From Lentisphaeria bacterium (GTDB taxonomy: Bacteria > Verrucomicrobiota > Lentisphaeria > Victivallales > Victivallaceae): a stretch of DNA of 64,000 nucleotides. The notes under the pieces were generated by a model, which was not told the DNA's origin, did not search any database, and saw nothing but the letters and a program-made list of their open reading frames with translations. Shown in pieces: positions 7,571 to 14,828 of this stretch (position 1 is the stretch's first letter; each line of letters starts with the position of its first letter). Location of the stretch: assembly GCA_018265615.1 (NCBI GenBank), contig JABLYX010000017.1, forward strand, positions 1 to 64,000. The letters are read 5' to 3'. The translations under genes and the position numbers were made by a program.

Positions 7571-8833
7571 TCAGGGAACGATGGCGCCGTTGGCCTCAAG
7601 CAGCCTGCGCAGCTCCGGCATCGGAACTTCTTCGGCGGGCAGGCCGGAATTGACGGAGAGGGCGGCGAGCGCGCCGGCGGCCTGTCCCGTCGCCATGCAG
7701 GTCGCCTGAACCCGCAACGCGGAGTTCGCGAGCCGGTCGCTTGAGAGGATGCGGCCCGCCGCGAGCAGATGGCGCGTGTTTGCCGGAATCAGGGCGCCGC
7801 GCGGCACGGTGGGGACGACGCCGGGCTCAAGCAGCCGTTTGTCGAGCCCGACCTTCGCATCGTGCAGGTCGATCGGGTAGAATGCATGGCAGACCGCGTC
7901 ATCATATTTTTTGCCGGAGGCGTACTCCCCGGCGGTGACGGTCGCTTTGCCGACGATCGTGCGGGTTTCGCGGACGCCGCATTCGGCGGCATTGAGCTTG
8001 AATTCGAGCTTCTCGAGCCCGGGCTGCTTCTTGAGAAAGCGGTAGAGGCGCAGCAAAGAGGCGCGTCCCGCGATTTCAATTTTCGTCCGCCCTCCGGAAT
8101 CGGCGGCGTTGATGCCGCTGATATGGTTCGAATTGTTACCGCGCGCATGGAAGAAATGCGCGTTGAAGCCGTTGCTCCAGCCTGTGTCTTCATGACGCAC
8201 CTCGCCGCGCGCGGCGGCTTCGTCGAACGCCTGCCGGATCGCGTCGATATCGAGCTTGTCAATGTCGAAGCCGGTTGCGTAGACGCAGAGCGTCCCGGGC
8301 TGGCAGGGGTCGGAGGTGCGCACCTCCGCATGCAGCATCTTCGCGACATTCGCGTCGCCGGTGCAGTCGATGACCCGCTTCGCGAAAACCGGGTACAGCC
8401 CGTCCTTGCCGCAGAGCGAAAGCTCGATTCCGTCATCGGCGAGCATCGCGCTGCCGACCATCGTGTGGTATTTGACCGTGACTCCGGCCTTTTCAAACTC
8501 CTCGTCGCAGAGCGCGGCGAAGATCACGGGGTCGATGTTGACCTGATAGCGCCAGTGCGCATTGAGGTCCGTGGCGAAGAGGTCGGGCAGCGGGTCACGA
8601 CTCTCCTCGCGGGTGCGCTTCACGAGCTGCCAGCCGATGCCGTCGATGACCTGCCTGCCCCAGGCGTGGAAGATTCCGGGATACGGGATCCCTCCGGCGG
8701 TGATGGTGCCGCCCGGGATTCCGTTTTTTTCGACGAGGCATGCGGATACGCCGGCTCTCGCGGCCTGTATGGCGGCGCAGAGCCCGGCGGGACCGGCCCC
8801 GATCACGACGACGTCAAAATATTCTTTGCTCAT
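7571..8833 (-). CDS. FAD-dependent oxidoreductase
   Basis: This is a 420-residue flavoprotein of the FAD_oxidored family. The dinucleotide-binding motif GAGPAGLCAAIQAARAG lies at about residues 11-27, followed by ACLVEKNGIPGGTITAGG. A second FAD-contact segment, VIDCTGDANVA, is in the middle, and HLLAAGRILSSDRLANSALRV, which closes the FAD site in this family, lies near the C-terminus. The start at 8833 was chosen because GGAG precedes it by 9 bases; two further ATGs (8842, 8848) lie just upstream. Such proteins are common in polysaccharide-degrading bacteria, but the substrate is not known. It is the last gene of the comEC-GT4-larE chain. Confidence 0.8.
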   Translation of the reverse strand: MSKEYFDVVVIGAGPAGLCAAIQAARAGVSACLVEKNGIPGGTITAGGIPYPGIFHAWGRQVIDGIGWQLVKRTREESRDPLPDLFATDLNAHWRYQVNIDPVIFAALCDEEFEKAGVTVKYHTMVGSAMLADDGIELSLCGKDGLYPVFAKRVIDCTGDANVAKMLHAEVRTSDPCQPGTLCVYATGFDIDKLDIDAIRQAFDEAAARGEVRHEDTGWSNGFNAHFFHARGNNSNHISGINAADSGGRTKIEIAGRASLLRLYRFLKKQPGLEKLEFKLNAAECGVRETRTIVGKATVTAGEYASGKKYDDAVCHAFYPIDLHDAKVGLDKRLLEPGVVPTVPRGALIPANTRHLLAAGRILSSDRLANSALRVQATCMATGQAAGALAALSVNSGLPAEEVPMPELRRLLEANGAIVP

Positions 8834-8886
8834 TTCGGGCATCTCCATATGAAGAATTGAGGTTTTCCATGTAATATACGCCGTAA

Positions 8887-9696
8887 TCAGGCTTCCGGCA
8901 ACCCGGTCGCGGAAATATTCCGGTTCATCGAGCCGGTGCGGTAAAGGGCGAGTTCGACGCTCAGAAAGCCGCATTTTTTGAGGCGGGCTCCGATTTCAGC
9001 AAGCCTCTGCTCCGCCGCCGCCGTCTCTTCCGGGCGGAGCTCGAGCCGGGCGGCGGCGGGCCCGGTTTTGCGGACGCGGAAGCCGGAGAAGCCGAGCGCC
9101 GCAACCGCTTTTTCCCCGGCTTCGACCATTTTAAGCGAGGTTCGGTCGAGCGGGGTTCCGGTCGGGATGCGGCTCGCGAGGCAGGCCGCCGCCGGAAGGT
9201 CCCAGGTCGGGAGCTCCCATTCTCTGGCGAGCTCACGGATCGCGGACTTCGGCAGTTCCGCGAGCGGATGGACGACGCCGAGCTCGTCCGCCGCCTTTGC
9301 GCCGGGGCGGTAGTCGCCGCGGTCGTCGAGGTTCGCGCCGTCGGCCAGCAATGGAAAACCTAGTTCGCGGGCGCGGGCGGAGAGCGCCGAGAAGATCCGC
9401 TTTTTGCAGTGATAACAGCGGAGCGGCCCGTTTGACCGGACCGCTTCGTCGGCCAGCGGGTCGAGCCGGAGGATTTCGAGCCGGAGCCCGGCTGCCGCCG
9501 CCAGCTGCCGGGCGCGCTCTGCCTCCGCGCGCGGCAGCAGCACGGAGTCGGCCAGCAGCAGCAGGACGTTCTCCGGGCCGAGGATGCGCCGGGCGGCTTC
9601 GGCCAGCAGCGCGCTGTCGCAGCCGCCCGAGAACGCGATTGCGAGGCGGCCGCGGCGGGCGAGTTCAATTTCGAGTTTTTTCCGCCAGCAGTCCAA
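8887..9696 (-). CDS. larE: ATP-dependent sacrificial sulfur transferase LarE
   Basis: LarE belongs to the PP-loop ATPases that build the nickel-pincer cofactor of lactate racemase and related racemases by donating sulfur. The PP-loop reads AFSGGCDSALLAEAA (usually SGGVDS), followed by CYHCKKRIF, ADGANLDDRGDYRPG and CLASRIPTGTPL, all characteristic of the family. An ATG at 9771 would overlap the upstream glycosyltransferase by over 100 bp; a TTG at 9696 preceded by AGGGAG gives 269 residues, the usual length, and is preferred. larB, larC and larA are not in the window, so the enzyme served is unknown. Confidence 0.88.
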   Translation of the reverse strand: MDCWRKKLEIELARRGRLAIAFSGGCDSALLAEAARRILGPENVLLLLADSVLLPRAEAERARQLAAAAGLRLEILRLDPLADEAVRSNGPLRCYHCKKRIFSALSARARELGFPLLADGANLDDRGDYRPGAKAADELGVVHPLAELPKSAIRELAREWELPTWDLPAAACLASRIPTGTPLDRTSLKMVEAGEKAVAALGFSGFRVRKTGPAAARLELRPEETAAAEQRLAEIGARLKKCGFLSVELALYRTGSMNRNISATGLPEA

Positions 9697-10849
9697 GATA
9701 CTCCCTTTCGAGGATATCGGCCATGCGCGGCCAGTCGAAGCGTTCGAGGACGAGCCTGCGCCCGTTTTCACCCATTTGCCGGGCGAGGGCGGGTGTCCGC
9801 CAGAGCTTCCGGGTCGCGTCGACGACCTCTCCGACCTGCTCCGGTGCGGTGCAGTAGCCGGTTTCGCCGTCGAGGATCACCTCGGGCGTCCCGTCGAGCC
9901 GGTAGCCGATGGCCGGGATTCCGGTCGCGAGCGCCTGCACGACCGAACGCGGCAGCCCCTCGCGCAGCGAAAGGTGCCAGAGCAGGTCGGCCTGCGCGAG
10001 ATAACGGTGAACCTGTGCGGGCGGCACGAGCCCCGCGAAGTGAAAGTGGCCGGCCAATCCGAGCGAGGCGATCCGGGCGTCGAGCTCGTCGCGCATCGGG
10101 CCGTCGCCGATGATGAGGATGTGCGTGTCGGGGTAGTCGCGGATGATCTCCGCCGCCGCCGGGATGACGTACTCATACCCTTTCATCGGGAAGAGGCGCG
10201 CGAGGGTCGCGATCACCCGCGCGTTTTCCGGGATTCCGAGCTTCCGGCGCAGCTCCGGCTCGCGGACCGCGTTGGCGAATGCCGAGGTGTCCATGCCGCT
10301 GTAGACGACCATGTATTTATCCCGCGGGGCGATGGAGGCGTCGACGCACTGGTCGATCATCGCCTGCGCGACCGCGAAGATTTTGTCGCAACTGCGCGCG
10401 GCGATACGCTCGGACTCCTTGTAAATCGCGTTGCGCCACCCCTTTTCATACGGATGGAACGCCTGGCCATGCACCGTGTGGACCACGACCGGGATCCCCG
10501 CCTTGCGCGCGGCGAGGCGGCCGATGACGCCGGCCTTCGAGCTGTGGGTGTGGACGACGTCGAACTTCCGTTCCGCGAGCAGTTTCTTCAGGGCGGAATA
10601 CGCTTTGAGGTCATTGGCCGGGTTGAGCTCGCGCACGAGCGGCGGCAGCTCGATCGTCTCGAACGGCGGGAAGTCGACATTCTGCAGCAGCTTCCCCTCC
10701 CGTCCCGGCGACGGGCCGGTGATCAGCGTGACCTCGTGCCCTTTGCGCAGATGGCCGAGGATCGTATACAGGGTGTTCTCCTGCGCACCGCCGACGATCA
10801 TGCGGGTGATGATGTGGCAGATCTTCATTTTCCTGTCATCGGAACTCAT
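9665..10849 (-). CDS. Glycosyltransferase family 4 protein
   Basis: This GT-B fold enzyme transfers a sugar from a nucleotide donor, probably onto a cell-surface glycan. The N-terminal domain shows the acceptor-side loop MIVGGAQENTLY, then VVHTHSSKAGVIGRLAA and HTVHGQAFH. The C-terminal domain has the donor-site pattern ATLARLFPMKGYEYVI, LIIGDGPMRDEL and SLREGLPRSVVQALATGIPAIG, with the E-x7-E type arrangement. The ATG at 10849 has GGAGG at good spacing and overlaps the comEC stop by 14 bases; the 3' end overlaps larE. Donor and acceptor are unknown. Confidence 0.88.
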   Translation of the reverse strand: MSSDDRKMKICHIITRMIVGGAQENTLYTILGHLRKGHEVTLITGPSPGREGKLLQNVDFPPFETIELPPLVRELNPANDLKAYSALKKLLAERKFDVVHTHSSKAGVIGRLAARKAGIPVVVHTVHGQAFHPYEKGWRNAIYKESERIAARSCDKIFAVAQAMIDQCVDASIAPRDKYMVVYSGMDTSAFANAVREPELRRKLGIPENARVIATLARLFPMKGYEYVIPAAAEIIRDYPDTHILIIGDGPMRDELDARIASLGLAGHFHFAGLVPPAQVHRYLAQADLLWHLSLREGLPRSVVQALATGIPAIGYRLDGTPEVILDGETGYCTAPEQVGEVVDATRKLWRTPALARQMGENGRRLVLERFDWPRMADILEREYLGLLAEKTRN

Positions 10850-13055
10850 GTTCCCAAACCTCCGGGACGCTGCTGTTCAACAAAAGTCGTTTTTCCGTCG
10901 TCCCGTCCGGCTGCCGCAGCGTGACGAGACAGCCGGCGTCGGTCGTTTCGAGCGAGAGACGTATCTGAAAGGTAGTGCGCGGATTCGAATATACAAGCTC
11001 GAATCCGTTTTTTTGAGGAATTATTTCCGCCGGGCCGTAGCCGCCGCCGTCGGCCGGAGTCGAGAGGCGGCATTCCGGGAGCGCCTCCTCGAGCTTTTTG
11101 CGGAATGCACGTGAGTGGCGGTCGAGTTCCGGCACGGACGCTTCGCCGACCGGCATCCGCGTGGCGAATTGCGGCAGGGCCGAGAGGTTTCCGGTGCGCG
11201 CGGCGCTGAAGATGAGCCGGTCGATCCGTGTCGCGCCGCATTTCAGCAGGAAATCCGCCGCGGCCGGAACCGTGTCGAAGCCGTCGGCATTCACGGCGAG
11301 TGTGCAGCCTGCCGCCGGGTCGTGCAATGCGACGGTCGGGCTTTCCGCTCCGCCGCCCGCCGCGACGAAGATGGCGGGAGAGCGGAACTCCGCCCGCACG
11401 GCCCAGCTCAGCGGCAGGAGGAGCAGCAGCGCGCCCGCACCTGCGGCGTATTTCGCGCGCCGCGTCGCAAGCAGCACGAAAAGCGCCGCGTAGAAGAGCA
11501 GGATTTCCGGCACGGCCGGACGGATGGCGGGGAGCCGTTCGAATCCGGTCGCGGCGAGCCGGGTCACGGCTTCCATGAAGCCGAAGCACCATTCGAGCAG
11601 CTTCGCCCCGATGAGGTCGAAGCCGCTCCAGGCCGCGCCCGCCGCGAGCTTGAAGAAGAGCACAGGAAAGAGGATCGCGACGACCGGCATCAGCATCAGG
11701 TTCGCGAGCACCGAGCCCGGCAGCAGGAGCCCCTGCGTGTAGAGTGAGATTCCGGCGCCGCCGAGGAACGCGGCACAGCAGGCCCCGACGGCGAAGAGCA
11801 GCGCCCACGCCCGGCGCATGCGTTTTTCCCTCGCGCGTTTGAGCGGGGAGTTCGGCATGTAGCGGAACTCCTCTCCGAGCAGCTCCGATGCGCGGTCGAA
11901 GCGGTCGCTCGCGAGGATCAGGATCGCGGTGATGAGGAAGGAGTACTGGAACCCCATGTCGAGCATGAGTCCCGGCGACACGAGGATCAGGATTCCGCCC
12001 GCGAGGAGCAGCGTGTGCAGCGGCGGCATGTAGAGCAGCGCCGCGCGCAGCACGCACCAGAGCCCGATCATGTAGAACGCGCGCATCGCCGGGGCGTTCG
12101 CTCCGGTCGAGAGCGTGTAGAGCAGCAGGAGCGCCGCGAGCGTGAAATAGCGGCTCCGCAGCGGCAGCGGCCGCAGAATGAGCAGCAGCACGGCAGCGAG
12201 CATCGCGACGTGCATGCCCGAGACCGAGAAGAGGTGGATCGTACCCGATTCGATGAGCCGGGCGCGGTTCGACGGGTCGACTCCGCCGGAGGTGCCGAAG
12301 AAGAGCGCCGCGACGAGGTTGCGGGTCCGTTCGCTCCCGATCCTGCTGACCGCGCGTTCGAGCAGCCGGTCGCGCCAGATGCAGATGCGGCCGATGAGTC
12401 CGGGGCTCCAGCCGGTCACGGCCCCCTCACGCATCCGGAAGGTCCGGCTTGCGCCGCGTCCGGCCAGGTAGGTCGAGAAGTCGCGCATCGGCTCGAGCCG
12501 CCCGGCGGGCTCCTCTTCCCCGCCCCGCAGGAATGCGCCGCCGGGCGCCGGCAGCGAGAAGATCCCGTCGGCCGTCAGCAGGTCGCCGCAGCGGAGTACG
12601 GGCGGCGACTCCTTCGGCAGCTTGAGGTAAATGATTCCGGAGGATGGGCGGAACTCCGCTTCGCCGGTGAGCCGCAGCCGCCGCACCTGCGCCCGGATCA
12701 GCGACGGCGGCGTGATGCCGGGCAGCGAAGAGATGCGCGGGTCGATGATGCGCAGTTCCGCCGTTCCTCCGCAGCTGCGCGGCGGCAGCTGGGCGGCATA
12801 ACAGCCGGAGCGCTGTGCGAAGAGCGCATGGAACCCGGTGCTGCCGGCGCCGAGCAGCACTCCCGCCGCGACGACGGCGGCAAAACGCCGTTCGAGCAGG
12901 AGGAGTGCCGCTGCGCAGACGGCAGCGGCCGTTGCGGGCGTCCAGACGGCGGAGTTGCCGGAGAGCACCGCGGGCAGCGTTCCGCCGATGATCCCCGCGA
13001 ACAGCGCGCCCGCCGCCGGGATCCGGAATCCCGCATGACGGAAAGAGAGTTCCAT
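10836..13055 (-). CDS. comEC: ComEC/Rec2 family DNA-uptake channel protein
   Basis: ComEC forms the inner-membrane channel through which single-stranded DNA enters during transformation. The 739-residue protein starts with two or three hydrophobic helices, then a soluble OB-like region (about residues 95-215). The competence domain follows, with the signature SGTIHLFSVSGMHVAML and many membrane helices including LYTLSTGANAPAMRAFYMIG and LDMGFQYSFLITA. The C-terminal region occupies the place of the usual metallo-beta-lactamase-like nuclease domain. Its expected HxHxDH motif is absent, with SAARTGNLSAL at the corresponding place. The start at 13055 avoids overlap with the divergent gene at 13162. 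Confidence 0.85.
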   Translation of the reverse strand: MELSFRHAGFRIPAAGALFAGIIGGTLPAVLSGNSAVWTPATAAAVCAAALLLLERRFAAVVAAGVLLGAGSTGFHALFAQRSGCYAAQLPPRSCGGTAELRIIDPRISSLPGITPPSLIRAQVRRLRLTGEAEFRPSSGIIYLKLPKESPPVLRCGDLLTADGIFSLPAPGGAFLRGGEEEPAGRLEPMRDFSTYLAGRGASRTFRMREGAVTGWSPGLIGRICIWRDRLLERAVSRIGSERTRNLVAALFFGTSGGVDPSNRARLIESGTIHLFSVSGMHVAMLAAVLLLILRPLPLRSRYFTLAALLLLYTLSTGANAPAMRAFYMIGLWCVLRAALLYMPPLHTLLLAGGILILVSPGLMLDMGFQYSFLITAILILASDRFDRASELLGEEFRYMPNSPLKRAREKRMRRAWALLFAVGACCAAFLGGAGISLYTQGLLLPGSVLANLMLMPVVAILFPVLFFKLAAGAAWSGFDLIGAKLLEWCFGFMEAVTRLAATGFERLPAIRPAVPEILLFYAALFVLLATRRAKYAAGAGALLLLLPLSWAVRAEFRSPAIFVAAGGGAESPTVALHDPAAGCTLAVNADGFDTVPAAADFLLKCGATRIDRLIFSAARTGNLSALPQFATRMPVGEASVPELDRHSRAFRKKLEEALPECRLSTPADGGGYGPAEIIPQKNGFELVYSNPRTTFQIRLSLETTDAGCLVTLRQPDGTTEKRLLLNSSVPEVWEHEFR

Positions 13056-13161
13056 GTTTTTTGATATAATGTAGATGAATTTTGCCGGAAATGCAAAATT
13101 TCCGGTTGATATTTCCGGATACCGTAATATGTTAACAGTGGATTTAGTTAGGAGGTCTGAA

Positions 13162-14727
13162 ATGAAACAGTGTCTACCGGCCTTTTTATGCATGTGCCTG
13201 TTCGGCATTTTTCCGCTGAGCGCGGAGGAGCCTGCGGAACCGGCGCCCGTCCCGGCGGCTTCGCCTGCCGGAGAATCCGCGAAATCGGCTCCTGAACCCG
13301 CCGCCGTATCGGAGGAGGATGGCGAAGACGACCCGGTCATGGATATTGCGACGACTGACGGCAAGGTTTACAAGGACGCGACGATCGAGCGGGTCACGCC
13401 GAGCGGAATCGATATCGGTTATATGCGTGAAAACGGCACGTACGCGATGGTCGGGGTGCCGCTTGCGAAGCTGACTCCCGAGCTGCAGAAGGTGTTCAAC
13501 TACGACCCGGAAAAAGCGAAGGTGTTCGAGGCGCAGATCGAAAAGGCGAAAGCGAAGACACTGGAAGAGACCGCGGAGAGCGAGGCCGAGCGCATGGCGC
13601 GCGTGACCCGCGAGATCAAGGCGCGCCTCTCCGGCGAGGAGGTGCAGATCAAGCCCGCCGACCTCCGGTTTGCGATTTACGCGCGCCGCCGCCCGGTGGC
13701 CGTGGTTCCGGTGGAGCAGGTGCGCTCCGGCACGGTCGTGGCGGTGATCGACGACACGAGCGGGCTGCCGTCGCTGCCGACGCTGGTGCTGGTCGACCGG
13801 CTGAAGCTGGCGGAGGGGACGGGGCGCTGGAGCGGATTCCTGTATCCGACCGGCATGCATGCGCGCTATCGAGACATTGAGCGGATCCCGGTTTTCTCCG
13901 ACTCGCTCGACGATGCGCAGTCGCTGTTGGAGCGTTACCTTGATATCTACAGCGAATTCGCCGCCGGGCAGAAGGAGAGCGGCGAGGCGTCGCAGGCGGC
14001 CGTACCGGCGATTCCGCCGGACCAGGCCGGCACACAGCAGGTCGCCGGGCTCGACAACAAAGGCGGCAATGTGCCGGACAACGGGTACAACGACAATGTC
14101 GGGGTCGTCAACAACTACTATTACGACAACTATCCGTACTATATCGGGCGGACCTACTGGCCGGTAGTCTGGTGGTCGCGGCGGTACTGGCATGACTGGC
14201 GGCCGCGCCCGCCCCGCCCGCCGAGGCCGCCGCACCCGCCGCGTCCCCCGCACCCGCCGAAGCCGGAGCCGCCGAAGCCGCCGAAGCCGGATGTGCGCCC
14301 GATCAATCCGCGCCCGAACCGTCCGTCGGTTCCCGGCGCCGACACCCCGCTGGTTCCGCCCCGTCCGCGCCCGGATCGCCCGGACCGTCCCTCGGGCGGC
14401 AATGTGGTGCGGCCGGATCGCCCGTCGCAGGTGCCGGTCGTGCCGCCGACCAAACCGTCGGGCGGAAACATCCAGCGCCCGACGCGTCCGTATCAGGTGG
14501 AGCAGAACGGCGGCTTCCGTCGCGTCGTGCCGGATACGACTCCGGCGCGTCCGTCGACCTGGTCCGGTTCCCCGGCGCGGCCGCAGTCTCCGCGGGCGAC
14601 TCCGGCGCGTCCGTCGACCTGGACCGGGACGCCCGCGCCGACCCGTCCGTCGGGCGGGAGCCGTCCTTCCGGCGGTTCCCCCTCGACCAATTCCGGCGGA
14701 GCGCCCGGACGGATCCGCGGGTTCTGA
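13162..14727 (+). CDS. Secreted proline-rich protein of unknown function
   Basis: This 521-residue protein has a clear signal peptide (MKQCLPAFLCMCLFGIFPLSAEE). A small domain at about residues 55-100 reads ATTDGKVYKDATIERVTPSG, then GVPLAKLTPELQKVFNYDPEKA, a module common in secreted proteins of the Planctomycetes-Verrucomicrobia-Lentisphaerae group. A helical stretch, a second conserved part (about 160-270) and a low-complexity C-terminal third follow. The last contains runs of PPRPP, HPPRP and PKP and two copies of TPARPSTW. The long Pro-Arg tail could span or bind the cell envelope. AGGAGG lies 6 bases before the ATG. The function is not known. Confidence 0.75.
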   Translation: MKQCLPAFLCMCLFGIFPLSAEEPAEPAPVPAASPAGESAKSAPEPAAVSEEDGEDDPVMDIATTDGKVYKDATIERVTPSGIDIGYMRENGTYAMVGVPLAKLTPELQKVFNYDPEKAKVFEAQIEKAKAKTLEETAESEAERMARVTREIKARLSGEEVQIKPADLRFAIYARRRPVAVVPVEQVRSGTVVAVIDDTSGLPSLPTLVLVDRLKLAEGTGRWSGFLYPTGMHARYRDIERIPVFSDSLDDAQSLLERYLDIYSEFAAGQKESGEASQAAVPAIPPDQAGTQQVAGLDNKGGNVPDNGYNDNVGVVNNYYYDNYPYYIGRTYWPVVWWSRRYWHDWRPRPPRPPRPPHPPRPPHPPKPEPPKPPKPDVRPINPRPNRPSVPGADTPLVPPRPRPDRPDRPSGGNVVRPDRPSQVPVVPPTKPSGGNIQRPTRPYQVEQNGGFRRVVPDTTPARPSTWSGSPARPQSPRATPARPSTWTGTPAPTRPSGGSRPSGGSPSTNSGGAPGRIRGF

Positions 14728-14777
14728 AGCAAAAACACCCGGCTCTGCCGGTGGCGGGTATATCCCCCCGTAAGCAT

Positions 14778-14817
14778 TTCCGCCCGGACCGCGATACTCT
14801 CCGCGGTCCGGGCGGAA
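14778..14817. terminator. Bidirectional hairpin terminator
   Basis: A perfect 16-bp stem (TTCCGCCCGGACCGCG, 14778-14793, with its complement at 14802-14817) and an 8-base loop sit between the convergent proline-rich gene and the GH gene. ATTTTCCCGC follows on the plus side. The stem is very stable; the T tracts are short. Confidence 0.7.
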
Positions 14818-14828
14818 CCATTTTCCCG

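Noticed and set aside
8887..9771. LarE starting at the ATG at 9771
   Set aside because: It would add 25 residues of atypical sequence overlapping the glycosyltransferase; the TTG at 9696 gives the usual family length and start of homology.
14200..14300. Possible tandem DNA repeat (CCGCC-rich)
   Set aside because: It is the codon usage of a Pro-rich protein segment; units are irregular and in frame.
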